Source of the DNA: Sanguinoderma infundibulare
Taxonomy: Eukaryota; Basidiomycota; Agaricomycetes; Polyporales; Polyporaceae
Direction of reading: 5' to 3'
NCBI GenBank assembly: GCA_032821775.1
Contig: JAVLRN010000014.1
Span: 372,001 to 436,000, forward strand
DNA: 64,000 bases
The number at the start of each line of letters is the position of its first letter. Within the stretch, counting starts at the first letter, position 1. The position numbers were made by a program, and so were the translations under genes. The notes beneath the pieces are model-generated. The model did not search any database. It was not told the DNA's origin and saw only the letters and a program-made list of their open reading frames with translations. This document shows positions 43,501 to 55,300 of this stretch, piece by piece.

Positions 43501-45387
43501 TTCGCGGGCGATAAAGAAATCAAGTTCTCAAAGCGATATTCACACCTCTGCACTTCTCCGCCATGCAGGCGATAGCACGGATGTGCCGGGAGCGTCCAGA
43601 ACCATTCTCCCTTCGTAGTGGGTGGTACGAGCGCTGGGAGTGCAAAAGAATCCTTGCGATGGACTGCTCAATAGGGGCGGTCAGATTAGGCGATTCCGGC
43701 TGTTCCTGCCACGATCCTGGGATTCGTTTCTCGACAGAATCATCGTAGGATTTGTTCGGGAATCAGGCACTAGACCAAGAATCGCCGTTTTTCGTGAAGT
43801 GACTCGGCGGGGCCGCTTCACGACCCAAAATCGCCGTTGCTGCCTCCTCTGCGCGCGAGCAGTCAATTAAGCCCACAACTCAAGGTGACTGATGGATGAT
43901 GGCGCGGGCAAGTCGACAGAGACCCGCAAAGCAAGTGTTCGGACCATCACCTTGTCACCTGTGCAAGAGTCGAGTACAAAACCCAATCGAGAAACGCGCA
44001 GAGAGGCGGGTTGAGAAACGGGGGAGGTCAAACATAGGCTCGATTCCGGGTCCATTCAAGACCTCGTTCTTTTTCCTGCCGAAACACTCGAGAAACGTCG
44101 AAGAATCGGCGGCGCCTGCTATGACGGCTCCTCGTGCTTCTCTAGAACGCACAACAGTAGCACCCGAGACAAGTCCTTTGCGCGTAAGTAGACGCGCTGC
44201 AGCCAGATTTCGGCACAAGATATCGAGAGGCTGGCTGTGAGGCACATGAGATCCCCCCACCGCGTCTAGTACATGACATCACCGCGAGCCAACACGCGTG
44301 GATCCGACGCAGGAATCAATATACACCCACAAGCAGGTGCGCTTGATACGACCCGCGAACACCCCTGCTGCAGCGTCTCGGGTCCCAGGAACAGGAACAG
44401 AAGCGAATTGAGAAGAAGAGGTGCAAATGCGCGTTCGATCACTAAGCAGGCATCCGCGGTTCCTCGTCCCGTGGAAACGTCGGAACATGGGTGGTCTTGG
44501 GGCGTAGACAGAGACCGGAACCGAATGCCCCTCTGGGGCGTGCGCGCAAGCGACGATCTGCCCTCGGCGCGTCATAAGGGACGCATGAACGCAAGCGTGC
44601 CCCGCAGCGCGACACTCCAGGGCGCCGCCGTGGGACATACACGGCCATAGCCACCGCCGTCGACAGAGACGACCGGGTCCGGCATCCAACGCGAACGGTA
44701 GGATACGGAACCGTTGTCAGTCCCAATCCTGCTTCCATAAGAAACGTATGGAGGCCATCGAGCACCTTCTGGGAGCAGCTGCAACGCAGCCGTCGGACAT
44801 ACGCTCCGCTGACAACAACAAAGACCCGACGACGGAGAGCACGGAGGGATGCATCCGATGCGGGCACGATGGAAAAAGAAGTGGCATTCGTGAAACAAAC
44901 GACGGCGGAAAGGCTCACTTTGATTTGTGCGGATGCGTCCGCTTGCCGGGCTCCTCGAACGTGCACGCCGAGTTGGAGGTGAGGCACGACTGGCACGGGT
45001 GCCCCTCGTCGCACTTGATCCTCCGCCGCCTGTCCACCCACACCCGACACACCCGATCGACATCAGCCCAAGCCACAAAATGCCCCGCCGAGACGAGTGT
45101 GCTCACCGACAACGGTCGCACGCCCTGCCATCCCATAACATCCAATCCCAATCCAACCCCCGTCAGTCCCGTCTGGAGTGGCAAGGGGGCGAAAGGGAGC
45201 GGGAGAAGGCGCACCTGCTCAGCTTGAACCGCCGCTCCTTGAGGATCGAGCTCGTCTGGGACGGCTTCACGTCGCCGGACGTCGACGACGACGACCCCCC
45301 TCCGTTCTGCGGGAGCTGCTGCGGCTGCGTCTGGGGGCTCGGGCTCTGCTGCTGCTCATTGCTGCTCGGCGAGTGGGCGGAGTCCAT
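40504..45387 (-). CDS. Zn2Cys6 transcription factor with fungal-specific regulatory domain
   Basis: Eight exons: 45387-45215, 45124-45107, 45029-44919, 43176-42574, 42507-42438, 42376-41368, 41289-41086, 41006-40504; all joins keep frame; 896 aa. Exon 2 is an 18-nt microexon coding the first Cys pair (ACDRC). The cluster reads C-x2-C-x6-C-x5-C-x2-C-x6-C ([16 protein letters not shown]) at residues about 60-86, followed by basic KRTHPHK and a dimerisation-type helix ([16 protein letters not shown]). The middle homology region typical of Fungal_trans spans about 300-620 ([32 protein letters not shown]). The C-terminus is Gly/Pro/Gln-rich. Intron 3 is 1742 nt; the others are 61-90 nt. Nuclear regulator of an unknown pathway; I assign no symbol. 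Confidence 0.88.
43177..44918 (-). other. Exceptionally long intron 3 of the Zn2Cys6 gene
   Basis: Bounded by GTGAGC and TTTAG and supported by exact frame restoration (HPHKSK joined to RAATLED). I see no credible ORF or transposon domain inside. A short direct repeat AATCGCCGTT occurs at about 43779 and 43833. An insertion into a normal intron is the simplest explanation. Confidence 0.6.
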
Positions 45388-46757
45388 GGCGGGCACGCGA
45401 CATAGAACAAGAACGAGCGTCCAACGAGTCCAAATTCCAAGTTCCAAGTGCAGGTTCCGAAGCAAAACAAGCGAGCTCGAGGCGAGTAATTCCGAGTCAC
45501 GTCCGTGCAGTATAAGCGAGCGACTTCGAAGGCCAAAAGTAAAGGCGATGTGTGGGGAACGCAGCAGGCTCAGGCTCGGACGCGGTTTCGACCGACCCAT
45601 CCCGAAATTCCACTCCACTCTACACATTAGCGCCCACCAAAGTGCTGATGACTAATTGCCTCTCGGCTATTGCATCCCGCCCATCCGCCCTCTTCTTCCT
45701 ACACGTCCAAGCTTCTCCCTCAGTTGCTCCGCCCGACTCACGAGCAACTCGTGACGACCTACAGAAGCCTAAGTCAGAAAAGGTGAGAAAAAAGTTTTGC
45801 TCTCAGCCTCGGACTCCGCCCCGGTCCGCCCACTCCGCGAACGTCGGAAATGGGCCGGGATGGGCTCGTGATACTCGATTTATTATTCTCTTATTGCCGG
45901 CGGCCCTGATTCGATCGTATCTCGCCTGGCCGCCAACGAAATCAATCGAACTCGGATGCGTAGCAACGGACGTGCAAAGTTCCTGTCATCCCCAACACTC
46001 GAAACATACACGTACCGCTCCGTGGACGTTACGTTAATTCTTGGCCTACAAAATCGAGACTACAAGTGCAGAAAGCTTCCAAACCTCGTGCCGTCGGCTC
46101 GACAATCCCGAACCCCGCTCGCTGATGGTCGAGGTCACAAGAACCCCAGGTGCCGCATCGTCCGCATGCCCCATGGGCAAAACCGGATCGCACAGGACTC
46201 TGGACGCACTTATAGATAAGCAGCACAGCCTCCCCCACACAAGTATCGTGGGGATGGGCATAATCATTTCAGCCCAAGGGGGGGAATTCGCACCAACGAT
46301 AACAGAGGCCCAGGCCTGGCTACGGGCAGCTACACAGCGGAAGCAGAATCAGATTCATATACGCTTGTACGCAACGGCATACGGCAACTTGTGGACGGTG
46401 GTAGGTATGTATATACTGCCCGTGGTCTCCACCACGCCTCCGGCCAACGTACAGAAAGGACAGTGTGCGACTGCAACCGCCACCTTTACATGAACGACAA
46501 TTACACTATCAATCATACACCTGCGCAAGCACGAAACCATGGTACAAGCATCAGCATCAGCATCAGCATCGTAAACCCAGTCCAACAATACAACTTCAAC
46601 GTTCATCGTTCCAGCTGCCCAGCAACGGGCAGCATTTGTTTCACTCGACGCCAACCGGGAGGACCCGGAGCCTCGAGGTTCGCCTCGACGCCTACCGCGA
46701 AACCGGACCGATTCTCCATCCGACTCCGCGTCACGGGAAGCAATCCCGGCAGAGTGC
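45388..46757. other. Intergenic between the Zn2Cys6 gene and the carrier gene
   Basis: No supported gene. It should contain the promoter of the minus-strand Zn2Cys6 gene and the 3' end of the minus-strand carrier gene. A small AGCATC repeat (four units) lies at about 46548-46571. Confidence 0.45.
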
Positions 46758-48276
46758 TCAGACATCGCCGCGGTACCAGTCGACCGCGTTCTTGAGCTGC
46801 TCGAGCGTGATGAAGATGAGCATCGTCGTCGGCTGCAGCCGCGTCCACGCCGGCAGCCAGCCCTTGAACATGAACATCGCGCCCTCGCGCTGCATCGACG
46901 TCCGGATCATCTGCATCGTCGACTTTCCCTCCGCCCCCGACGCGCTCATGATGCGGCTCTGTGTACCAGTCCATGTTCAGCGTCAACCTCTAGCTCGACA
47001 TGTCTCCCGCGACACACCTTCAAGACGTCCGCAGGCGAGCAGACGGTGGTCGCGACGGTACCCGCAGCGAAACTCGCAGTGGTGTGCAAGTAGATGTTGT
47101 CCTCAAAGTAGCCGCTCTTGAGGAGCTCCGCCTTGAAAAAGTCGTACCTGGAAGCCGACGCGGGCGTCAGTGAACGCATCTTCGACCCATGACGCAAGTG
47201 GGCCACTCACGATGCCAGCTGACTGGCGTTCATCAGGATCGCACGGAACACGTTCGGTCCCACCCCACGACCCAGTGACGACCATCCCTCCTCACGCACC
47301 ATCTGCTCGCGCCCGTACGTCAATCAAACTCTGAGTGTATGCGGTCATAGCGGCAAAACCACGCACCCGGTAGAGGCCGTCGAGGCAATTCTTGTAGTTG
47401 AGCCGCTTCTCGGGCGGCTTGGCGAAGTCGCTCTGCAGCCGAACCATAATGAGTTCTAGAAAGCGGGGTCAGCGTCCCCGTCCGCAACCGCCACGGCCGA
47501 CGTGTTCATGAACGGACTTACCGCCAGGGTTGCCGACGAAACCCGCGATACCGCCAGCTATAAGACCTCAGCACCTGCATGCCGCCGCCCCTAGAAAAGG
47601 CCACGTACCCATACTGCCTGCGAGGGCGAGCTGCCACGCCGGCGACTTCTCATCTGCACCACCACCATCTCAGTTAAACGCCACGGGAAGCTACGATAGG
47701 CACTCACTCGCGCCGATCAGCTTCTTGCTCTCGTCGTAGGCCCAGAAGCGACAGACAGAGTACGTCATCTGCCTGAACCAGGTGCCGGTGATGCCGTCGA
47801 AGAGACCGCGCACGCCCGCGGTGCGCACCGTCTTCTTGATCGAGTTGATCATGCCCTTGTCGCCCGTGGCCTGCATGCGGACCTTGGTGAGGTCGAGCGG
47901 GCTGCGCGCAACGCGTGTCAGCCAGCATCATCGATGGACTTGCCCTCCGGGAGGTGGATGGACGGATGGATTGAATGAATGGCAGGGGGAGGGACGGGGC
48001 AGGGCGGCGGGGCGCGTGATGGCGATGGCCAAGAGTAATAGACGGACACTCACTGGGTGATCGATGCGGCGATAGTTGCGGCAACACCTTTGATGCGACG
48101 ACGGATGACATCACTCACGCTGAACGCAACGGCGACGCATACAAGGAGCACAAGAGCACGGACGCACCTCCGAGCCAGAACGGGTACGGCTGCTTCTTTT
48201 TCTTGGGCACTGCAGCGACGGGGGCACCGTTGACGGCGACCTGGCTGGTCGCGGAGGCCTCTAATGGCTTGGACAT
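46758..48276 (-). CDS. DIC1: Mitochondrial dicarboxylate carrier (mitochondrial carrier family)
   Basis: Nine exons: 48276-48168, 48087-48054, 47901-47708, 47653-47609, 47557-47522, 47455-47367, 47302-47211, 47147-47018, 46958-46758; 309 aa, the usual length of the family. The first carrier signature HPLDLTKVRMQ is formed by joining exons 2 and 3; the second repeat has GNPGELIMVRLQSD; the third has SPADVLKSRIMSA, also across a splice. Segments KKTVRTAGVRGLFDGITGTW and SVCRFWAYDESKK match dicarboxylate carriers. It would exchange malate or succinate for phosphate across the inner mitochondrial membrane. Introns are 51-80 nt except intron 2 (152 nt). Assignment to DIC1 rather than another dicarboxylate exchanger rests on these motifs. 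Confidence 0.88.
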
Positions 48277-49777
48277 GGTTGAGAGGGTGGACAGGGGGCA
48301 GGGGAGGAGAAGGAGGAGGCGAGGGTATTGCTGGGTCTAGCGCAGGTATACTCTAGCACGGCCGTCCCGAATGTTGCCGTAGTCTAGTGCTTGCGTCCCG
48401 GGCGTCGACCTCGAGCTCGGCCTGGCGTGTCGTGCGTTCTGTGCGCAGCGGCGGGAGGGCGCAGTCGTACGAGCGTTGGGCGGTCGCTGTATGCGTGTGG
48501 GGCGAGGGTGTGGGGAATATCTCGCGGCGGTATTTGGGGCGGCTTGTGTCCGATTTGCACCGAAGAGTGAGAGCGTCGCAAGCAGCAGCCAGGGAAGAGA
48601 CGGATCGCCTTCGAATCTGCGAACAGGCACATCACCTGACATATGCGGCGCGGAAGCATGCCCCTTATGGTGTACTCCATGGAGCTCGGGGCGAGGTCGG
48701 CGGATTCCTATCGTGGCCAGCAGACAGACGTTGGAAAATCAGCCGCGTCGTAAGTATCGCACACTGCATTCATCACATATGCGTTTGAAGGTCAAATGGT
48801 GTCGCATTTGCAGAGGGGGTACGCTGCAGTCTCGGACCATCGGACGGTGTGCCGGCCGAAAGAAGAGAATATGGAGCGAGAGGAGTGGATATAGAACGTC
48901 ACCCAGAGGTCACCCCACCCAAACTCCATTGCTCGGCAACCTCCGAAGGCACGTTTCCACGATCCTGTGATAAACCACGCTCGTCACCTTGCCGTGGACC
49001 CGATAAAACCCTACGATTCGATATCACGCTTGGCCCGGTCCTCGCGAGACCACACTGCTGCATTCAGGCCGTGCGACCCACTGGAAGTCCGACACACTCG
49101 GACTGGTTCGCCGATTCTCCAAATACGTCTAGGCAATCCAGACTGGCCCTCTTCCTCATCAAAAACATCCGAGTTCCCATTGTCGTTCCATGATCTTCTA
49201 TTCCTCTTGCAGGTCGTCTCCAGTTCGGAATTCCACACTAAGTACGTGTTGACTACATATATGCAACGCACACCGCTGTCTCATGCTCTCATGCTGCCAC
49301 ATATTCACCACCGGCTCTGAGCCTCCCGTCAGGCTCTAAGCGTTTACCACCGGAAATATAATGCAACGTCGTCAACGACAAACTCAGAGTACGACTTGGA
49401 GATGAATATTTGACATTGTAAGTCCCATCACATACCCCAAACGAGGAAGCTGCATGCGAAGTGACTAACGAGCACAGTAGCCACAATCCGGGTTTCGAGA
49501 GTGACGGTCTGCGGCACAAGTGTTCGAGAACTTAGCAGTCCTATCAAAGCAGCTACTATCAGCGAAGACATCCCAGTCGTAGCCAGTCGGTATCACGAAC
49601 TCCGTATCTCAGGCCCTAGCGTGGTCCTATCCGACCGCGTAGCGATGGTCTGAGGAGCAATATCTATCTCACCGCTCCAACGCACACCAATTCGCTTGAA
49701 TGTGGTTTTGCGCGAACTCGTGCCGCGTCAAACGCCCTCCGCAGGTCGGCGCACGCGAGGAATGGGACTCCGAGACG
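48277..49777. other. Intergenic with a stray copy of the F-box flank
   Basis: No supported gene. Near 49560-49610 the inverted sequence contains GGCTACGACTGGGATGTCTT, matching the duplicated flank found upstream of the F-box copies, here on the 3' side of copy 6. Confidence 0.45.
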
Positions 49778-51706
49778 TCAATTGGCCCCTTTGATGACAA
49801 CCCGTCCAACGAAACGCTCCACCCTCTGGCGCAACACCAATCCAATTTCCGCTCTGCCCACCGTGTCGGCCGCTAGCCATCGCACCTCGACAGACAGATT
49901 CCGGATAGCCCGGCACTGGGCCACCGCCGCCGCCCTCTCTTGCAAGGACGTCTCGAGCGTCTGACAGAACGCGCCCCAATCCGCCTTCAGCGCGTCGTCG
50001 GCTGCACGGCTTGTGCTGCAGGCGGAGGCCCCCACCTCCAAGTCGGCTGAGGCGGCTGCCAATCTGAAGTCAAACACCAGTGCGACGGACTCCAAGTCCG
50101 GACACGGCAACACCCCGGTCGACGATGGCTTCCCGAGGGCGAACACCGCGTCCTCCGTCGTCCCGTACTCCGTGCAGACGAGGCGACGCAGCTGCGGGGC
50201 GTCGGCGAGGACCGTCGACCAGTATGACATCTCAACCGTCCACCACGGCCTCCCCTTGGCCGTAATGGAGGTCACGCCGCGCACGGGTGCGAGGGCATGC
50301 GCGAGCTCGAGCGTGAAGCTCGCGACGGTCTCAGGGTAGTACCTGGGGTGGGAGACCGAGGTGCGGATGGGGCGCACCCCCTCGCCGTGTGTCTCCCAGA
50401 GCGCCACCGCCTCTGACACCTTGGAATCCGACAAAGCGATGTCGAGGCAGAGCTCGGCATACGGTGCAGTCTCAGGAGAGGGGCGGATGCCATCTGGAAA
50501 GATCGGCGGCGACGCACCTCGTGGCTGGAGCACGAGGAGAGACACAGCGAGATATTTCGGTCACTGTCCTCGATCTCGAGGCGGCGGAGCCGGGGGAGGT
50601 GCACCGTCTTCGTGAGATCTGGCACTAGTCCGTCGTGGTCTGGCATACTCACTCCATCGTATCCCGACAAGGTGTCGTTCATGTAAAGCGTCTCCAAGCT
50701 GGGGAAGTGTTCGAGAGCGTCGTGAGCCACCCGCAATGGGTGGTCAGTGGCCGAGTGGGGAAAAGGCACGGCAGTGCGGACGACGAACGACTCCTCGAGT
50801 TTGAGATGACGCAATGACGCGTGCGAGGTGACAGGAGGAAGAAACTTTACGTGTTTGAGACGGAGCGTGTGGAGGTTTGGATATAGACGAAGATCCAGTG
50901 GCAGAAGAGGTCGCGGATATTCATTGCTGGAGTTGAGGACAGCGAGATCGGTGAGACGAGGCATGTGCTGTCGTAGGAGCTCTTCAATTGCGAATTTATC
51001 GTCGGAAACGGCGCATGACACTGTTAGAGAAGAAACACGGCGGGAATGAGGCAGCACGATGTTGACGAGATCCGGGTAAAAACGCGAGATGCGTAAGACG
51101 AAACTCCGGGGGCCTGAATAGGCGATTGCCACCTTGAAACGACGCATGTGCCACTTGTCGTCCCACCAGTCCCAGATCGGCGAGCTGATGAGGTTGGCCC
51201 AGAACTGGGGCGTCTTGAGCACGAGCCGTCTCCAGTACGCGCAGACACGCAGAACGGGTAGGATGTGCCTAGGTGTCGCGATCGAGCGCAAATTGGCGAA
51301 GATCTCCATGAACAGCTCTGGAGGGAGGTACTGGTGGATGGGTGCCGCGTCGTTGTATACGGAGCGCAGCGCACGAATGTTGGACTTTGCTTTGTAGACA
51401 ACACCGGTAGCAGTGGTAGGACAGCATACCTGGCGCACGGACAGAATGCGACTCCGATGGTCAGCGATCCTCGATAGGCACCATTCCTGGACTTGGGTAC
51501 GCGGGAGTTGGGCAAGTGATGTCCTGTCCTCCTCGGCGAGCTGCCGTTCCGCCAGCGGGAATTGATGGTCGCCTAGAGTTGAGGTTAATGCATGCGTATC
51601 AATGACTACGCAAGAAGACGCACATAAATGTTGGTTTTCAGCCGGGGTGTCTGCAAGAAGGGCAAGTTCTCACTAGGTGAAGCAACTCATTGAGATCGTC
51701 CTGCAT
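49778..51706 (-). pseudogene. F-box/LRR-like family copy 6, frame breaks
   Basis: ATG at 51706. One extra base in exon 1 (CACCTAGTGAGAAC versus CACCTAGGAGAAC in copy 5) shifts the frame before the intron. The main part (51438 to about 50560) is open and has the F-box core (LPPELFMEIFANL, LRVCAYWRRLVLKT). A loss of bases near 50540-50560 (after RNISL) shifts the frame; the C-terminus continues in another frame to the stop at 49778. The linker before the final 100 residues also differs from copy 5. Shares upstream and downstream flanks with copy 5 in inverted orientation. Confidence 0.8.
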
Positions 51707-52373
51707 GGTGGTATGCGATGACTGGTTTACGACGAAAGCACCTGCATGCGGTAGTAGCGCAAGAATGAGTCACTTATGTATAGTCCCTATTATCGCCGAG
51801 AACGCAATTAGCGCCCCCGGACTCCGGGCATGGCCCGAAATTGTGGCTGAAACTTTGGCAGCAGGATCGGAGTCGAGTACAATTCTTTCAGTCCGCATAC
51901 ATACAAAGGCCCTGAGGTCGTAGCACGGTCAGCGATGAACTCGGTCTTTGAGGAATCCTATGATAGCAACTATGAACAGTGAAGACGCCCCGGTCGTAGT
52001 CAGCGAGCGCGACAGTACTGGCAAATTAATGCTCATCAGGATTGGCTGTGAACCTTTGTCGGTATGTACGTAGAGCAATGTACGGTTGTAGAGGAGCTGA
52101 ATGACTACTTCTGTCCGTGAATACATGAGATCAGCGAGAACATCGAGCGGCAACAAGAGTGCATGGATGAAACGGACGTGAACGCCACCGAATTCAGATC
52201 CGCCCTAAGCTAAAAGAATGGACCGCGTATGGTGCAACGCGGAGACGATGGTGGAGGTTGTGGTCCGTTCAGAACGAGCAAGCAGTAATAAGTAGCGTAT
52301 GGTCCGCAGGCAGGTATCGTAGGGTCTGAATAATGTGCGTTGTGAGGGATGCATATGACAGACGGGGATGCGT
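51707..52373. other. Upstream flank of F-box copy 6 and 3' region of the glycosyltransferase
   Basis: 51710-52040 is the inverted counterpart of 34570-34885. The remainder has no supported gene. Confidence 0.5.
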
Positions 52374-55300
52374 TCAGTACGAGAATACCATCAACCACGG
52401 GTTCAGTACGATCTGCGCATGGAAGGTTAGTATGCGAGCGTGTAGAACGGAAATGCACCCGACGCACGGGGAAGAGGATATGACAACCAGCGACGGCGGC
52501 AAGGGGGAAGATGACGCCCCAGGAGGAGCTGTCGATGCGCCACGCGACGGGGACAAAGGGCGTGCTGAGGACGATCATGGCGAAGAGGACGAGCCAGGAG
52601 AGCAGCCACGGGAACCAGAAGCGCTTGAAGATCTTTGGGATTTCCTTGAAAAAGTTGGACCGCTCGACTTCCTTCTTCGTTGCGCCCCACGTCATGTTGT
52701 ACGAGAAGCAGTGGGCCAGGATCGCCTGCGAGACCGGGATCGAGAGTCCGCCGAAGAAGAAGAAGCTGCGCGCCAAAGTCAGTTGCAATCCGCACCTGCC
52801 ACCGGCAGCGAACGAAGCACGCACAAGAACGGGATCCACATGAGGTTGTCCAACGCAGCACGAATCTGCGCATTCGATCAGTACACCATCCGCCCTGCCC
52901 CTCACACGCCGGGCCCACTCACCAGAGGCTTCTGGCCGAGACGGTACTCGAGAAGAGAGAAGCCGATGTTGCCAGAGCCAAAGAAGACGACGGTAGTGGC
53001 GAGCCAGATCTCCAAGCTGTGCATGTAGAAGCCGTCGACGGGAAACTGGAACCCGAGCAGCGCATAGTTCACGATACTTATCGTAATCGCCGAGGAGATA
53101 CCGTCTGACGTGCACACAATGATCAGCGGTGCGCGAGCGAACACGACGATAAAACGCACAATACGAGAACATGTAGGCCATCATCGAGAACTTGTAGTGA
53201 AGAGGTGCGCCGGACCACACGAACCGATGAATCTGGTGCGTAATCGGGCCCTTTCTCACCCACTGCACGAACGGGTTGAACAGCAGCTCGTTACACCCTG
53301 TGCGCCACACCATGATGAATGAGCACATCCGAGCAAGACACGAACACCATTCCTTACCGTACGCGTATTTCTGCCAGCGATTGACCTCGTCGTCGACGGT
53401 GAGTGAGACTCCCTCCTTGAAGCCGCCGTTCGAGTACGTCGCCCAGCGGATGATGAACCCGCGCCTCTGCAGACGGAGCGCCATGTCGAAGTCCTCCGAC
53501 ACGTTCGACTCCGACCAGATCTTCTCCTGACCATCCGCCGGGTCAACGAAAGCCGCATCCTGTATCGCCTTCCAGCGCAAGAAGGCGTTGTGTCCGACGA
53601 AAGGCGCGACTTCCCCATTGGCACAACCTGCACAGCACACATCCATCAGCGCGAATAGCCCAAGATGCAGCGCCCGCACGACTCACCGAGCGAGATACAC
53701 TTTGAGATCCTCCGCGTCAAGTACGCCATGCCGTTCTCAAAGTAGTGATGCGCTACCTGCATCACGTCCGACTCGTGCTGGATGATCGCCACCGTCGGGC
53801 ACTCAGCCATCTCCCGCGCCGCGTCCCGCAGACAGTCCTCCGGCACGACCGTGTCCGAGTCCACCAGCAGCACGATCTCCCCAAGACGGCACGCGCGCCC
53901 GTTCGCGGCCCACGGCCGGAACCGTCGCCCGCTCGTCTCGTACACCTCGTCGATCGCCATCTGGACCGCCTTCTCCTCCAGGTCGTCAAACTCATCCACC
54001 TGAGAGCCCGTGTCCGCGTCGCTCCCAGCCCGCGCGTGGCGGACACGCTGGCCTTGGCCCCGGTTGATCCCGCCCTGGTCCTCGCCGTCGTGGTTCCGGT
54101 ACTGCATCCCGTACCGCATCTCCTCGGTGATGCCCGTGCCGGTGGAGCGTTCCGCAGGGGGACGCGCCTTCTCGCGCGCGAGGAGGTCGGCCAGGTATTT
54201 CTCCGCCTTGAGCGACAGCGAGAGGCCGTAGTTCATGTTCGACGCCTTCTTGAAGCGGCCGGCGCGCTTGAACCCGTCGGGTGAGTTGTCGTGCTTGGGA
54301 CGAGCGACCCAGCCGATGCCGTGGTTGGCGTAAAACATGATGCGGGCATCGCGCTCTTCGACGGACAGAAGCCGGAGACCGTCGTCGTTGACGAAGATCG
54401 TCGAGGTACCTCCCTGGCGAGCGTATGTCTGCATGGCCTTCTTCAGAGACTCAATCGACGGGGCCCTTCATCCGGTGTTAGAGCGCAAGCACCGTTCGAA
54501 CCGTAGGCAAAACGCTCACAATACAGTTTCCAAGCTCTCCTTGTAGACGGGCATCTGTATCGTGATGTGCGGCAGGTGGTTATCGACAATCTTGTTCGGG
54601 CGTGGAGGGACGGCAGAGTAATACTTCGAGTTCTTGTGATACTGGCCGACGGGTCCAATGCACATAGAAATATTCTGAACGATCTGCAAAGTAAAGAACT
54701 ACCCAGACGCTGGTCAGAAAATGCCTCTTACCCAAGAGCGAAATGCTTACCCAGGACACGCAGAAGGACAGGGGCAGCAGGGCGCCCAGCGCAAAACGTA
54801 TGTAGCTTCCATCAAGCCGAAATTCTTGCAACAAGATATTCACACCGCTGCCCATAAAATCTGCGGCCGCGCCCATCAGCAACCCATCCCTCTTAAAGCA
54901 CACGCTACGAACCAGCACTCACATACGCTCAGGCCGGCCGCAAAGCCGTTGTAAATTGGCGCCAAAAGCATTGTCCTCCTCGGTTCAGGACCCACCTCGA
55001 CATCTCTGTACTCGTCAAGGGCTCTAGATTTGGGCTGTATTGTCACGGTCTTCTCCCCGCCCCACCATGTCTGCTTGGTCGTGGTAATGGGTCCGGACGA
55101 TGCGGTCAGAGCGCCTTCGTGATCTAGCGCGAGATCCTCCGCACTCATACCGAGCACACCACCTGAGCCCAAAAAGATGCCGCGCGGTGTGCGGGAAACT
55201 GGGGTGCCCCTACCCGGTGTAGGTGTGCCTGACGGGGGCAGGGAACTGCGTCGAGTTCCATTCGTCGATAACTGTGCGTTGAGTTGTTGCATAGAATGTC

